In this document: positions 1-6,473 of the stretch, in pieces
Layout of the letters: every line of letters begins with the position of its first letter
Numbering within the stretch: position 1 is the first letter of the stretch
NCBI GenBank assembly: GCA_009783525.1
Contig: WRDG01000030.1
Span: 1-15,130 of the forward strand
Length of the DNA stretch: 15,130 nucleotides
DNA from: Defluviitaleaceae bacterium
GTDB taxonomy: Bacteria; Bacillota; Clostridia; Lachnospirales; WQUN01
Reading direction: 5' to 3'
Position numbers and translations under genes: made by a program
The notes under the pieces: model-generated
Seen by the model: the letters and a program-made list of their open reading frames with translations, nothing else
Databases searched by the model: none
Told to the model about the DNA's origin: nothing

Positions 1-168
1 TACATCACGCCCTCGCTCACAACCGTTTCATATGACAAAAAAAAGATTGGCAGGACTTCCGCCGAACTGCTTTTAAAAATGCTTGACGGCGAACCCGCTG
101 AAAACATAAGAATCAACAGCAGCACCATCGTAGAACGGATGTCTGTAAAAAATTTGAATGCAAAATAA
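1..168 (+). CDS. LacI-family transcriptional regulator, C-terminal fragment (partial at window edge)
   Basis: Frame 1 is open from the first base and ends at TAA 166-168, giving 55 residues. They contain the pattern typical of the end of LacI/GalR regulators: PSLTTVSYD, then a K-x-I-G-R-T-S-A-E-L-L helix, a loop with DGEP, and a final strand reading IVERMSVKN, matching the family's usual 'lv.R.S' ending. This part belongs to the second subdomain of the periplasmic-binding-protein-like effector domain. The DNA-binding helix-turn-helix lies outside the window, so effector and targets cannot be inferred. Nothing ties it to the genes downstream, which begin after their own promoter. Confidence 0.8.
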   Translation, partial: YITPSLTTVSYDKKKIGRTSAELLLKMLDGEPAENIRINSSTIVERMSVKNLNAK

Positions 169-170
169 AA

Positions 171-197
171 AACGCCATGGCCGGCGCAATTTTTTTC
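171..197 (+). terminator. possible weak intrinsic terminator after the LacI-family gene
   Basis: Right after the stop codon there is a short GC-rich inverted repeat (CGCC, six bases, GGCG) followed by a run of seven T. The stem is only four base pairs, so this is a weak call supported mainly by its position. Confidence 0.3.
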
Positions 198-276
198 AAA
201 CGTCCAAAGCAATGCACATACATTCCGCATTGGGTTATTGACGAGGCTCTTAGGCATTTGAAAAAAACAATGAAGA

Positions 277-305
277 TTGATTTTTATGCGGATGTTTTGT
301 AATAT
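277..305 (+). promoter_or_regulatory. SigA-type promoter for the repeat-containing leader upstream of the first ABC-F gene
   Basis: TTGATT (277-282) and TAATAT (300-305) are separated by 17 bp, a good match to the vegetative promoter consensus. Transcription would start near 312 and run through a strong SD at 343, the tandem hairpins at 511-630 and the terminator at 682-712 before reaching the ABC-F gene at 778. Confidence 0.5.
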
Positions 306-342
306 GCTCAAGGATGAAATAATTTTTTACATTAATTTTTTC

Positions 343-354
343 AAGGGAGGTGAT
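343..354 (+). promoter_or_regulatory. very strong Shine-Dalgarno sequence without a conventional start codon
   Basis: AAGGGAGGTGATC contains GGAGGTGATC, a perfect ten-base complement of the 3' end of bacterial 16S rRNA. No ATG, GTG or TTG lies at normal spacing downstream. The only candidate in the open frame is the GTG at 350, which is inside the SD itself. It may mark a leader ORF with an unusual start, a ribosome standby or loading site, or a relic of a lost gene. Confidence 0.45.
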
Positions 355-510
355 CGGCATCAAACAGTCAATAAAAAATTACCCGTATAAAACATGGGTT
401 TTCTTTAAGTCTTTCCGCGTAAATTTTATACCAAGGGACAGGTCTGCCCATTTTTATACGGATCAATTTGATTGTTTATGTCTGTCATCTTATTCAAACT
501 ACACGGGAAT

Positions 511-630
511 GAAGAAACTCCTTCGGAGTTTCTGTGCGATGAAGAAACTCCTTCGGAGTTTCTGTGCGATGAAGAAACTCTTTCGGAGTTTCTGTGCGAT
601 GAAGAAACTCTTTCGGAGTTTCTGTGCATG
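511..630 (+). repeat. four tandem 30-bp repeats, each forming an 8-bp hairpin
   Basis: The units start at 511, 541, 571 and 601 and are nearly identical. Each contains the inverted repeat GAAACTCC-TTC-GGAGTTTC followed by TGTGCGAT. Units 3 and 4 carry a C-to-T change in the left arm that turns one C-G pair into a U-G wobble, so pairing is retained. The last unit ends in ATG instead of GAT. Because 30 is a multiple of three, frames on both strands stay open through the array, producing repetitive ORFs (for example repeated MKKLLRSFCA) that I regard as by-products. A related hairpin recurs at 6605-6631. There are no variable spacers, so this is not CRISPR. Confidence 0.9.
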
Positions 631-681
631 AAAAAAGCGGCGTCCTTAAGACGGCGCGGCTTCCGTGTTAATTGTCTGTAT

Positions 682-712
682 GCGCAGCCTAAACGGTTGC
701 GTTTTTTATTTC
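682..712 (+). terminator. intrinsic terminator, possible attenuator before the first ABC-F gene
   Basis: CGCAGCC (683-689) pairs with GGTTGCG at 695-701, with one G-U and a five-base loop. TTTTTT starts at 702. No recognisable gene ends just upstream, and the ABC-F start codon lies about 65 bp downstream. It therefore either ends a non-coding repeat RNA or acts as a regulated terminator in the ABC-F leader. Confidence 0.6.
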
Positions 713-733
713 TATAAAAATAAACAAAGAAGG

Positions 734-770
734 CGCGATTGTTTCAAATTAATTGGAACGGCGCGGAAGG
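734..770 (+). promoter_or_regulatory. CGCG-clamped hairpin leader ending in the SD of the first ABC-F gene
   Basis: CGCG (734-737) can pair with CGCG (762-765). Inside it, GTTTCAA (741-747) pairs with TTGGAAC (753-759), with one wobble and an ATTAA loop. GGAAGG follows at once as the ribosome binding site, seven bases before ATG 778. The same plan (CGCG, inner stem of different sequence, CGCG, SD, TAAAA, ATG) is found before the arginine decarboxylase and carboxyspermidine dehydrogenase genes. Confidence 0.45.
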
Positions 771-777
771 TAAAACT

Positions 778-2412
778 ATGCCCGACATAGCGGCGCACGA
801 AATAAATAAATATTACGGGGCGAACCATGTGCTAAAAGGCGTCTCGTTTGAAATCCACGAAGGAGAAAAAATCGGACTGCTCGGCAAAAACGGTTCCGGC
901 AAAACGACACTGTTTAAAGTGATAACAGGAGAGGAGCCGTTCGAAAGCGGGGAGCTTACGCTCGCAAAAAAGAAAATTGAGATGCTCGCCCAAATACCTG
1001 TTTTTGACGGCGGCGAAACAACGGAAGATGTCCTGCGGTCGTCGTTTAACGAAATATCCGAAATTTATTCCGTCATGAAAAAATTGGAAGGCGACGGCAG
1101 CCCGCAGGCATTAAAAAAGTACGGCCGCCTCTTGGAAGAATACGAAAGGCTCGGCGGCTACGAAACCGAAACTAAATTGGAAAAGGTTTGCGCCGGAATG
1201 AGCATCGGCTCCGGCGTCAGGCAAAATCTTTTTTCGGAGCTTTCCGGCGGCGAAAAAACCCGCGTAAACCTTGCGCGGATTTTGCTGCGCGACTGCGACG
1301 TGCTGCTGCTTGACGAACCGACCAACCATTTGGACATTCCGTCGCTCGAATGGCTCGAAAAATTTTTGCGCGATTTTTCCGGCACGGTGGTGACGGTTTC
1401 GCACGACAGGGTGTTCCTCGACCGCGTGGTGACGCGGATAATCGAAATCGAACAGGGCAAGGCAAATCATTATAAAGGCAATTACAGCTACTACGCGGAA
1501 GAAAGCAAACGGCGCCTGCTGAGCCGGGCGGAACTGTACGAGCGGCAGCAGAAGGAGATCCGCAGGCTTGAAGCCGCCGCCAAGCGGATGCACGAATGGG
1601 CGCGGCAGGCGGACAACGAAGCGCTGCACAAGCGTGCGTTCTCGATCGAAAAACGAATCGAGCGGATGGACAAAACAGAGAAGCCCACGGCGGAACGCAG
1701 GCTGACCGCGGAGTTCGGCGACGGCGGCTACGCGGCAAAGGAGATCGTCTCGTTTAAAGACATATGCAAACGGTACGAAAATATAGGCGTTATAAATAAT
1801 TTAAACATAAAAATATACAGGAACGAGCGCATAGCACTGGTGGGGGCAAACGGCTGCGGCAAGACCACGCTCATGAAACTTATGCTCGGCGAAGTGCCGC
1901 AGAGCGGCGGCGAAATAAAAATGAGCGTAAACGTCAAGCCGGGATACCTTCCGCAAATCGTAAACTTCGGCGACCCTATGAAGACCGTGCTTGAAATACT
2001 GCGCGATGAAACGGACTACACAAACGAAAAAGCGCGGAGCGTCCTTGCCGGCTTCAACTTTAGGGCGGACGAAGCGGCAAAAAAGGCAGGCTCGCTTTCC
2101 GGCGGCGAAAAAAGCCGCCTTAAACTGTGCCTGCTCATGCAAAGCAACGTAAACTTTCTGCTCCTCGACGAACCCACCAACCATTTGGACATCGCAAGCC
2201 GCGAATGGATCGAAAACGCAATCGCAGACTTCGAAGGCACCATGCTTTTCGTATCCCACGACAGATTTTTTTTGAACCGATTCGCCGAAAAAATTTGGAG
2301 CATGGAAAACGGAGCAATAAATTCATACTGCTGCGGCTACGAAGAGTACATCGAGCTGTCGCGCCCCGTACCTGCTGCCGAAAAAAATAATCGGGCGCGG
2401 AAAAAAAAGTGA
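778..2412 (+). CDS. ABC-F family ATPase (ribosome-associated, possible antibiotic resistance or translation factor)
   Basis: The 544-residue protein has two fused ATP-binding cassettes and no membrane segment, the hallmark of ABC-F proteins that act in the ribosomal E site. Domain 1 has Walker A GKNGSGKT (about 36-43), signature LSGGEKTR, Walker B LLLDEPTNHLD and H-loop VSHDR. A charged linker rich in R, E and A follows, the region that reaches the ribosome in this family. Domain 2 has GANGCGKT, LSGGEKSR, LLLDEPTNHLD and VSHDR, and the tail ends in lysines and arginines. I chose ATG 778 because GGAAGG lies seven bases before it; the frame extends upstream to a TTG at 739, but that lies inside the leader hairpin. 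A terminator follows 40 bp after the stop. All catalytic motifs are intact. Whether it gives resistance or is a housekeeping translation factor cannot be told from sequence alone. Confidence 0.85.
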   Translation: MPDIAAHEINKYYGANHVLKGVSFEIHEGEKIGLLGKNGSGKTTLFKVITGEEPFESGELTLAKKKIEMLAQIPVFDGGETTEDVLRSSFNEISEIYSVMKKLEGDGSPQALKKYGRLLEEYERLGGYETETKLEKVCAGMSIGSGVRQNLFSELSGGEKTRVNLARILLRDCDVLLLDEPTNHLDIPSLEWLEKFLRDFSGTVVTVSHDRVFLDRVVTRIIEIEQGKANHYKGNYSYYAEESKRRLLSRAELYERQQKEIRRLEAAAKRMHEWARQADNEALHKRAFSIEKRIERMDKTEKPTAERRLTAEFGDGGYAAKEIVSFKDICKRYENIGVINNLNIKIYRNERIALVGANGCGKTTLMKLMLGEVPQSGGEIKMSVNVKPGYLPQIVNFGDPMKTVLEILRDETDYTNEKARSVLAGFNFRADEAAKKAGSLSGGEKSRLKLCLLMQSNVNFLLLDEPTNHLDIASREWIENAIADFEGTMLFVSHDRFFLNRFAEKIWSMENGAINSYCCGYEEYIELSRPVPAAEKNNRARKKK

Positions 2413-2454
2413 TGTATAAAAAAAGCATAAAAATTTTCGAAGTAAAAAAAATGA

Positions 2455-2496
2455 AACGTCCGGCGGTTTGGAACAAACCGCCGGACGTTTTTTTTG
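2455..2496 (+). terminator. strong intrinsic terminator of the first ABC-F gene
   Basis: A perfect 16-bp inverted repeat (AACGTCCGGCGGTTTG with its complement) has a three-base GAA loop and ends in an eight-T run. It sits 42 bp after the stop codon. A run of A before the left arm gives a U-tract on the other strand as well, so it could also stop reverse transcripts. Confidence 0.95.
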
Positions 2497-2534
2497 TTTT
2501 TATTTTATTTATATGTTTGCAACTCAAATAATTT

Positions 2535-2793
2535 TTATTCGATTGTTACTTCGGCGAAAGCGTAGGTACAATCACCTTGTGGAACCATTTCAATTCTTAA
2601 CTGCCGTACACCTCTTACATTAACCGATATAACCCTTGGTAAGTCGTCGTGATTCAAGTCGATTGAACGTAAGACCCTTCCATCGCCAATAAAGATTAAA
2701 CCCGTTATCGTTTTTTTACTAATCTAACATGAATAATTCCAAAAACAATCGACCTGCACGAATGCATTGCCTTCTTCGGCGGTGGTGACGGTT
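2535..2793 (-). pseudogene. decayed C-terminal fragment of a reverse-strand protein (possibly an NPCBM-like or secreted domain)
   Basis: On the minus strand a frame ending at TAA (2535-2537) reads as ordinary protein for about 55 residues, including GLIFIGDGRVLRSIDL, DDLPRVISVNVRGVRQLRIE and TYAFAEVTIE. The alternation of hydrophobic residues suggests a beta-sandwich edge, loosely like the end of NPCBM-type carbohydrate-binding modules ('g...L.l..v'). Upstream in the same frame an in-frame TAG interrupts the reading (roughly 2728-2730), and coding-looking residues resume with EEGNAFVQVD before further stops. No start codon with an RBS is visible. I read it as the eroded tail of a larger gene. 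The family assignment is a guess from pattern only. Confidence 0.35.
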
Positions 2794-2814
2794 TCAATCA
2801 TCAAGCGGTTTCAT

Positions 2815-2849
2815 ACCATGCCCCGCGCTTGAAACGCGATGCGCATGGT
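2815..2849. repeat. nested inverted repeat in the intergenic region
   Basis: ACCATGC (2815-2821) pairs with GCATGGT (2843-2849), and an inner CGCG/CGCG pair lies around a CTTGAAA loop. No T-run follows, so it is not a terminator. Function unknown. The stretch from 2850 to 2940 shows no gene that I can support. Confidence 0.4.
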
Positions 2850-2958
2850 GATAAAATTGCGGTCGACGCGGTGGCAAACTGTGACTGTGTTTGCAAGTGT
2901 GACATAACAGAAGACTACAGCACAGCAAGCAAATATTTAACACAGAAAGAGGCTGATT

Positions 2959-2970
2959 ATGATACGCTGA
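2959..2970 (+). CDS. putative three-codon leader peptide (Met-Ile-Arg) upstream of the Lsa-like ABC-F gene
   Basis: ATG-ATA-CGC-TGA is preceded by AAAGAGG (2946-2952) with six bases of spacing, a good initiation site for so short a frame. It ends 24 bp before the terminator hairpin at 2995-3022. Resistance ABC-F and erm genes in Firmicutes are often controlled by an antibiotic-stalled ribosome on a short upstream ORF that changes a downstream hairpin, and this arrangement fits that mechanism. The sequence shows only the parts. Translation and stalling are inferred. Confidence 0.45.
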   Translation: MIR

Positions 2971-2994
2971 TCCGTTTGCCGGCAAATGATTTTT

Positions 2995-3022
2995 TAAGCC
3001 GTTTGTTTACGGCTTATTTTTT
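2995..3022 (+). terminator. intrinsic terminator / probable attenuator in the leader of the Lsa-like ABC-F gene
   Basis: TAAGCCGT (2995-3002) and ACGGCTTA (3009-3016) form a perfect 8-bp stem with a TTGTTT loop, followed by TTTTTT. It is preceded by the tiny upstream ORF and lies 131 bp before the ABC-F start, with no full-length gene on this strand needing a terminator here. The string CCGTTTG occurs both just upstream (2972-2978) and within the left arm and loop, which may allow alternative pairing. Confidence 0.65.
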
Positions 3023-3069
3023 GACGGGTTCGGGTTGGTGTAAACGTAAGATTTTTTTTTGCGTCCCTA

Positions 3070-3145
3070 TCCCTTTCCCATGCATAGAAAATCCGACGGA
3101 TTTTCTTCCCTGCAAAACTCTGCGGGGTAAATCATTTGAAAGGGG
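3070..3145 (+). promoter_or_regulatory. 5' leader with a second hairpin and potential sequestration of the ABC-F ribosome binding site
   Basis: TCCCTTTC (3070-3077) is complementary to the ABC-F SD region GAAAGGGG (3138-3145), seven Watson-Crick pairs plus one G-U. The interval encloses a 9-bp hairpin (3086-3106, arms AGAAAATCC and GGATTTTCT, loop GAC). If the long-range helix forms, the SD is hidden, giving a possible translational switch in addition to the terminator upstream. Pairing is visible in the sequence; regulation is inferred. Confidence 0.4.
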
Positions 3146-3153
3146 TTTTTTTT

Positions 3154-4671
3154 ATGTCTTTGATTGATGTTGTCAATTTGACGTTTTCTTACGACGGCAG
3201 CAGCGACGAAATTTTTAGTGATGTTTCGTTCCGTATCGAAACGGATTGGAAGCTTGGCTTCTGCGGACGAAACGGGCGCGGCAAGACCACGTTTCTTATG
3301 CTGCTTGCCGGGCGTTACGAATACCGCGGCACGATAAACGCAGGCGTTAATTTCGAATATTTTCCGTTTGAGATAACCGAAACATGGCAATCCGTCGCAA
3401 AAATAATGGAAGCGATCGCGCCGAAGGCGGAGCTTTGGCAGGTGCAGAAGGAATTGAACAAGCTCGCTGTGGACGAAAGCGTTTTTGACCGTCAATTTGA
3501 AACCCTCTCGAACGGAGAGCGCACGAAGGTCATGCTCGCGGGGCTTTTTTTGCGCGAAAACGCTTTTTTGCTTATCGACGAGCCGACCAATCATTTGGAC
3601 ATGGCGGCTCGTGACGCGGTTGCCCGTTACTTGCGCGACAAACCCGGATTTATATTGGTTTCGCACGACAGAGCGTTTTTGGACGCCTGCGTCGACCATG
3701 TGCTTTCTATAAACAGGGCGGACATCGAAGTGCAGAGCGGAAATTTTTCAAGCTGGTTCCACAATAAAAAACTTCGCGACGGATTCGAGCTTGCCGAAAA
3801 CGAAAAATTGAAAAAGGAAATCAAGCGGCTTGAAGATTCGGCGAAGCGGAGCGCGGATTGGGCGGACAAGGTCGAAAAAACCAAGATGGGCAAGGGCGCG
3901 GAAAAGGCGCGGAAAAAAGGCCACGCGGGAATGGACATGATGGCGTACTACGGAGAAAAGTCGCGCCGTTTGCAGCAGCGCAGAAAAAATTTGGAACGCC
4001 GGCAGCAGTCCGCGGTTGAAGAAAAATCCGGGCTGCTTAAAAATCTCGAAAAAACTGACAGCTTACAGATTCATCAAATGAAATACCATTCGAACGCGCT
4101 TTTATCATTTTCGAACGTTTCGATTTCATACGGCGGCAGAAAAATTTTAAGCAGAATAAATTTTTCTTTGGAACACGGCGACCGCCTCGCTGTAATGGGA
4201 AGCAACGGTTCCGGCAAAAGCAGCATATTAAAACTTTTGCGCGGCGAAAAAATCGACCACGAAGGCGAGGTCCGCGTCGGAAGCGGATTGATAATTTCGT
4301 ACGTTCCGCAGGACGCTTCATTTTTGACGGGTGACCTGCGAAAATTTTCGGAAGAAAAAGATATCGACGAAACACTGTTTAAAGCGATACTTCGCAAGCT
4401 CGATTTTAAACGCGAACAATTCGAAAAAGACATGGGCGAATTTAGCGCGGGGCAGAAAAAAAAGGCTCTCATCGCTGCGAGCCTTTGCCAAAAGGCGCAT
4501 GTTTATATTTGGGACGAGCCACTCAACTACGTAGATATTTTGTCCCGGATCCAAATCGAAGAACTGATTGCGGCATACAAGCCGACGATGGTGTTCGTGG
4601 AGCACGATAGGGCGTTTTGCACTAACGCGGCGACAAAGTCGATAGAGCTAAAAAACAATGAATGTTTTTGA
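3154..4671 (+). CDS. Lsa/CplR-like ABC-F ribosomal protection protein (lincosamide/streptogramin A/pleuromutilin type)
   Basis: This 505-residue ABC-F ATPase strongly resembles the Lsa lineage, which displaces lincosamides, pleuromutilins and streptogramins A from the ribosome. Lsa-like features include the opening MSLIDVVNLTFSYDG, DWKLGFCGRNGRGKTTF around Walker A (38-45), LLIDEPTNHLD and ILVSHDRAFLD in domain 1, and the linker start KKLRDGFELAENEKLKKE. Domain 2 has GSNGSGKSS, a non-canonical signature FSAGQKKKA and Walker B YIWDEPLNYVD followed by VEHDRAF. A non-canonical second signature and WDEPLNY are also found in Lsa proteins. ATG 3154 is chosen because GAAAGGGG lies eight bases upstream; an in-frame TTG at 3136 would precede the SD. 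The 740-bp upstream region carries an attenuator-like leader. The actual resistance spectrum is inferred from family resemblance. Confidence 0.88.
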   Translation: MSLIDVVNLTFSYDGSSDEIFSDVSFRIETDWKLGFCGRNGRGKTTFLMLLAGRYEYRGTINAGVNFEYFPFEITETWQSVAKIMEAIAPKAELWQVQKELNKLAVDESVFDRQFETLSNGERTKVMLAGLFLRENAFLLIDEPTNHLDMAARDAVARYLRDKPGFILVSHDRAFLDACVDHVLSINRADIEVQSGNFSSWFHNKKLRDGFELAENEKLKKEIKRLEDSAKRSADWADKVEKTKMGKGAEKARKKGHAGMDMMAYYGEKSRRLQQRRKNLERRQQSAVEEKSGLLKNLEKTDSLQIHQMKYHSNALLSFSNVSISYGGRKILSRINFSLEHGDRLAVMGSNGSGKSSILKLLRGEKIDHEGEVRVGSGLIISYVPQDASFLTGDLRKFSEEKDIDETLFKAILRKLDFKREQFEKDMGEFSAGQKKKALIAASLCQKAHVYIWDEPLNYVDILSRIQIEELIAAYKPTMVFVEHDRAFCTNAATKSIELKNNECF

Positions 4672-4692
4672 TGCCGGCGTTCTTTTTGCTTT

Positions 4693-6211
4693 TCACCAAA
4701 TATTACGTAAAACAGGAAACCCGTTATTTTCACCGCTTTTAAATTCCCAAACATTGGCAAAGTCCCAGCCTGCAAAGATGAAAGCCGTTTCATTTGCGTT
4801 TCGTTTAGAGGTTTCCCTTGGTTAATAATTATGTCTCCGTATAATTTTTGCGAAGACAAATAATATGAATTGATTAACGGATCTTTGCCTTCGGTATTAT
4901 AAAAACTGCGGCTCCCTATCAGCCCGCCTGCTTCGGTCAACCGTTCGTCGTGGTCGTTGTAAATTGAAACGTTGCCGTAGGCGTAACAATTTGAAATTGT
5001 CCCCAACTCGTAGCTTAGTCCGATTAAACCCCCGGCGCTTATGATGTTGATTGCCGAAGCTTTTATATCAACGTTGCCCGAGGCAAAACAATTTTTAATA
5101 TCGACATAGTTTGAAATTTCACCTATTAACCCGCCTGCATGGGCGTTATAAGTGGAAGCGTTTATAAAAATATCCGCAGTTGAATAACTTCTTTGGACAA
5201 TTGATTCCATATTTTCGCCGGAAGATACACTGCCTGCCAACCCTCCCGCATAAACGCAAAAACCGGATGCATTAACAGTTCCGGTAAAAAAGCAGTTTGA
5301 TCCGGCGGACGAATAAACTGAACCAAACATTCCGCCTGCATATGCAGTTAACAAATACCCCGTACGATCAAGAGTAACACTGCCTGCAACCGCTCCTGTA
5401 ACATAACAGTTTGTTATTGTGCTTTTATCTCTTGCAGACCCGGCCAAACCGCCGGCATAAGATATTGACCGGTCTGCGGCTGTAACGCCTCTTACGCCTA
5501 TGTTAACGCCGAGATTTTTTATTGTCGCGCCGTTTATCACGCCGAATAAACCGGCGCATTGGCGGTTACTGCTCTCTGATACATAAAGATTGTTAATTGA
5601 AAAACCGCGCCCGTCCAATGTACCCGAAAAACCATTGATTTGAGATAAATAGCTGCCAAGCGGGATCCATTCGGCGCCGCTTAAATCGATGTCATTTATT
5701 AAGTGGAACGTTCCGTTCAAATTTTTTTGAATGGCTTCCAATTCAACCCTGGTTGAAATCGGAATTGAATTGGCCGGAACCGGCGGAAGATCAATTTGAT
5801 TGGCAGGTTGTATATTTTGCGGAGGCGTGGGTGTAGGAACAGGGGGTTTTGTGCCTGTCACAATAATAGGGACAACAATTTTTGCCGCGCCCGTCACAGT
5901 GTTGGAATTGTTTGCGTAGATAACCAAAGATTGGGACGTTTTGGGTGAGATCGTTAGGTTCCAAATTTTTAATCCGGCATCGCCGTAAGCATTGTTACGC
6001 AACTGTTTCCATGTGTGTCGATGCGAACGAATACATGGGTTGCTTCTATTGAAGTGACACAATCGATAAAAATGCTTTCACCGGGCAGCGATGTGGTTTT
6101 GCTGATTGAAAACTCTGCAATATAGGGCTGCTTCGCTCCTGCTGTGACGGGCAGCGCGGTAAATAATAAAGCTGCCGCAATAATCAACGTCTTAGAAAAA
6201 TATCGTTTCAT
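4693..6211 (-). pseudogene. secreted GLUG-repeat protein, broken by two frameshifts
   Basis: Reading leftward, ATG 6211 (RBS AAAGGA eight bases before) opens a signal peptide, MKRYFSKTLIIAAALLFTAL, ending near VTAGA. A short beta-rich domain follows. Near 6009-6020 the frame must shift by one base to continue (THG, then WKQLRNNAYGDAG). A Pro/Thr-rich linker (PPVPTPTPP) and at least five GLUG-type repeats follow, such as AGGLAGSARDKSTITNCY, YAGGLAGSV and SAGGLIGLSYELGTISNCY. Near 4763-4772 a second one-base shift restores the expected ending GWDFANVWEFKSGENNGFPVLR and a TGA at 4693-4695, placing the true end just past the convergent ABC-F gene. Without the shift the frame runs about 145 bp antisense into that gene. 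Both lesions look like one-base losses. It would be an exported cell-surface or secreted protein, ligand unknown. Sequencing error is possible but the neighbouring long genes are intact. Confidence 0.78.
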
Positions 6212-6245
6212 ATAGTTTATCCTTTCATGAAAATTTATTTTATGT

Positions 6246-6342
6246 ATTCGATGATAAACTCGGTTTTGCGCGAGACAAATCCCGGTATTAGGGGATTTTT
6301 CGAAGTGCAAAATCGGCATTTTGCAATTAATCATCGAATGCT
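6246..6342 (-). repeat. foldback/MITE-like element, copy C, in the 5' UTR of the GLUG gene
   Basis: ATTCGATGATAAACT (6246-6260) and AATTAATCATCGAAT (6325-6339) are near-perfect terminal inverted repeats. Read on the minus strand the element matches the two elements at 10797-11094: AGCATTCGATGATTAA at one end, CCGATTTTGxACTTCGAAAAAT inside, and CGAGTT-ATCATCGAAT at the other end. The centre differs: here the arms AAATCCC and GGGATTT form the middle hairpin. The in-frame reading N-terminal to the GLUG signal peptide comes from this element and is not part of the protein. Confidence 0.75.
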
Positions 6343-6345
6343 ATT

Positions 6346-6374
6346 AGTATATCATTAAATAATGGATATTTCAA
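6346..6374 (-). promoter_or_regulatory. promoter of the GLUG-repeat gene
   Basis: On the minus strand TTGAAA (6374-6369) and TATACT (6351-6346) are 17 bp apart, and TGA directly before the -10 gives an extended -10 element. The start point would be near 6339, exactly at the edge of foldback copy C, so the transcript begins inside that element. Confidence 0.65.
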
Positions 6375-6442
6375 CAGATTGCCGGTTGGTCGGTTAAATA
6401 TTTAACGTTTTTTTAATCGATCGTCTTTTTTATTGCGGTAAT

Positions 6443-6472
6443 TTGACAAATTGTACAAAATTTTAATATAAT
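6443..6472 (+). promoter_or_regulatory. consensus SigA promoter upstream of the polyamine cluster
   Basis: Perfect TTGACA (6443-6448) and perfect TATAAT (6467-6472) are separated by 18 bp. An 8-bp palindrome, TTGTACAA, lies in the spacer (6450-6457) and could be an operator. The predicted start near 6479 coincides with the start of a terminator hairpin. Confidence 0.75.
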
Positions 6473-6473
6473 C

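Noticed and set aside
511..630. Tandem repeats as a CRISPR array
   Set aside because: The 30-bp units are contiguous with no variable spacers, and there are no cas genes.
350..631. A 93-residue forward protein ending in four copies of MKKLLRSFCA
   Set aside because: Its GTG start lies inside the SD, the repeats are open in several frames on both strands simply because the unit is 30 bp, and nothing resembles a known protein.
1111..1738. Long reverse-strand ORFs opposite the first ABC-F gene, and similar ones opposite speA, speE, speB and nspC
   Set aside because: They are antisense shadows of strongly conserved forward genes, with no RBS and no recognisable domains.
3080..3130. A 16-codon upstream ORF (ATG 3080 to TAA 3130) before the Lsa-like gene
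   Set aside because: There is no Shine-Dalgarno sequence before it; the three-codon ORF at 2959 has a much better one.
2829..3167. A 112-residue forward ORF between the ABC-F genes
   Set aside because: It lacks an RBS, runs through the terminator and the leader hairpins, and its composition is not protein-like.
4527..4692. Reverse-strand C-terminus overlapping the end of the Lsa-like gene
   Set aside because: It is read only because of the second frameshift; the conserved GLUG-protein ending in the other frame stops at 4693.
6212..6334. N-terminal extension of the GLUG protein
   Set aside because: It translates the foldback element; the signal peptide and RBS place the start at 6211.
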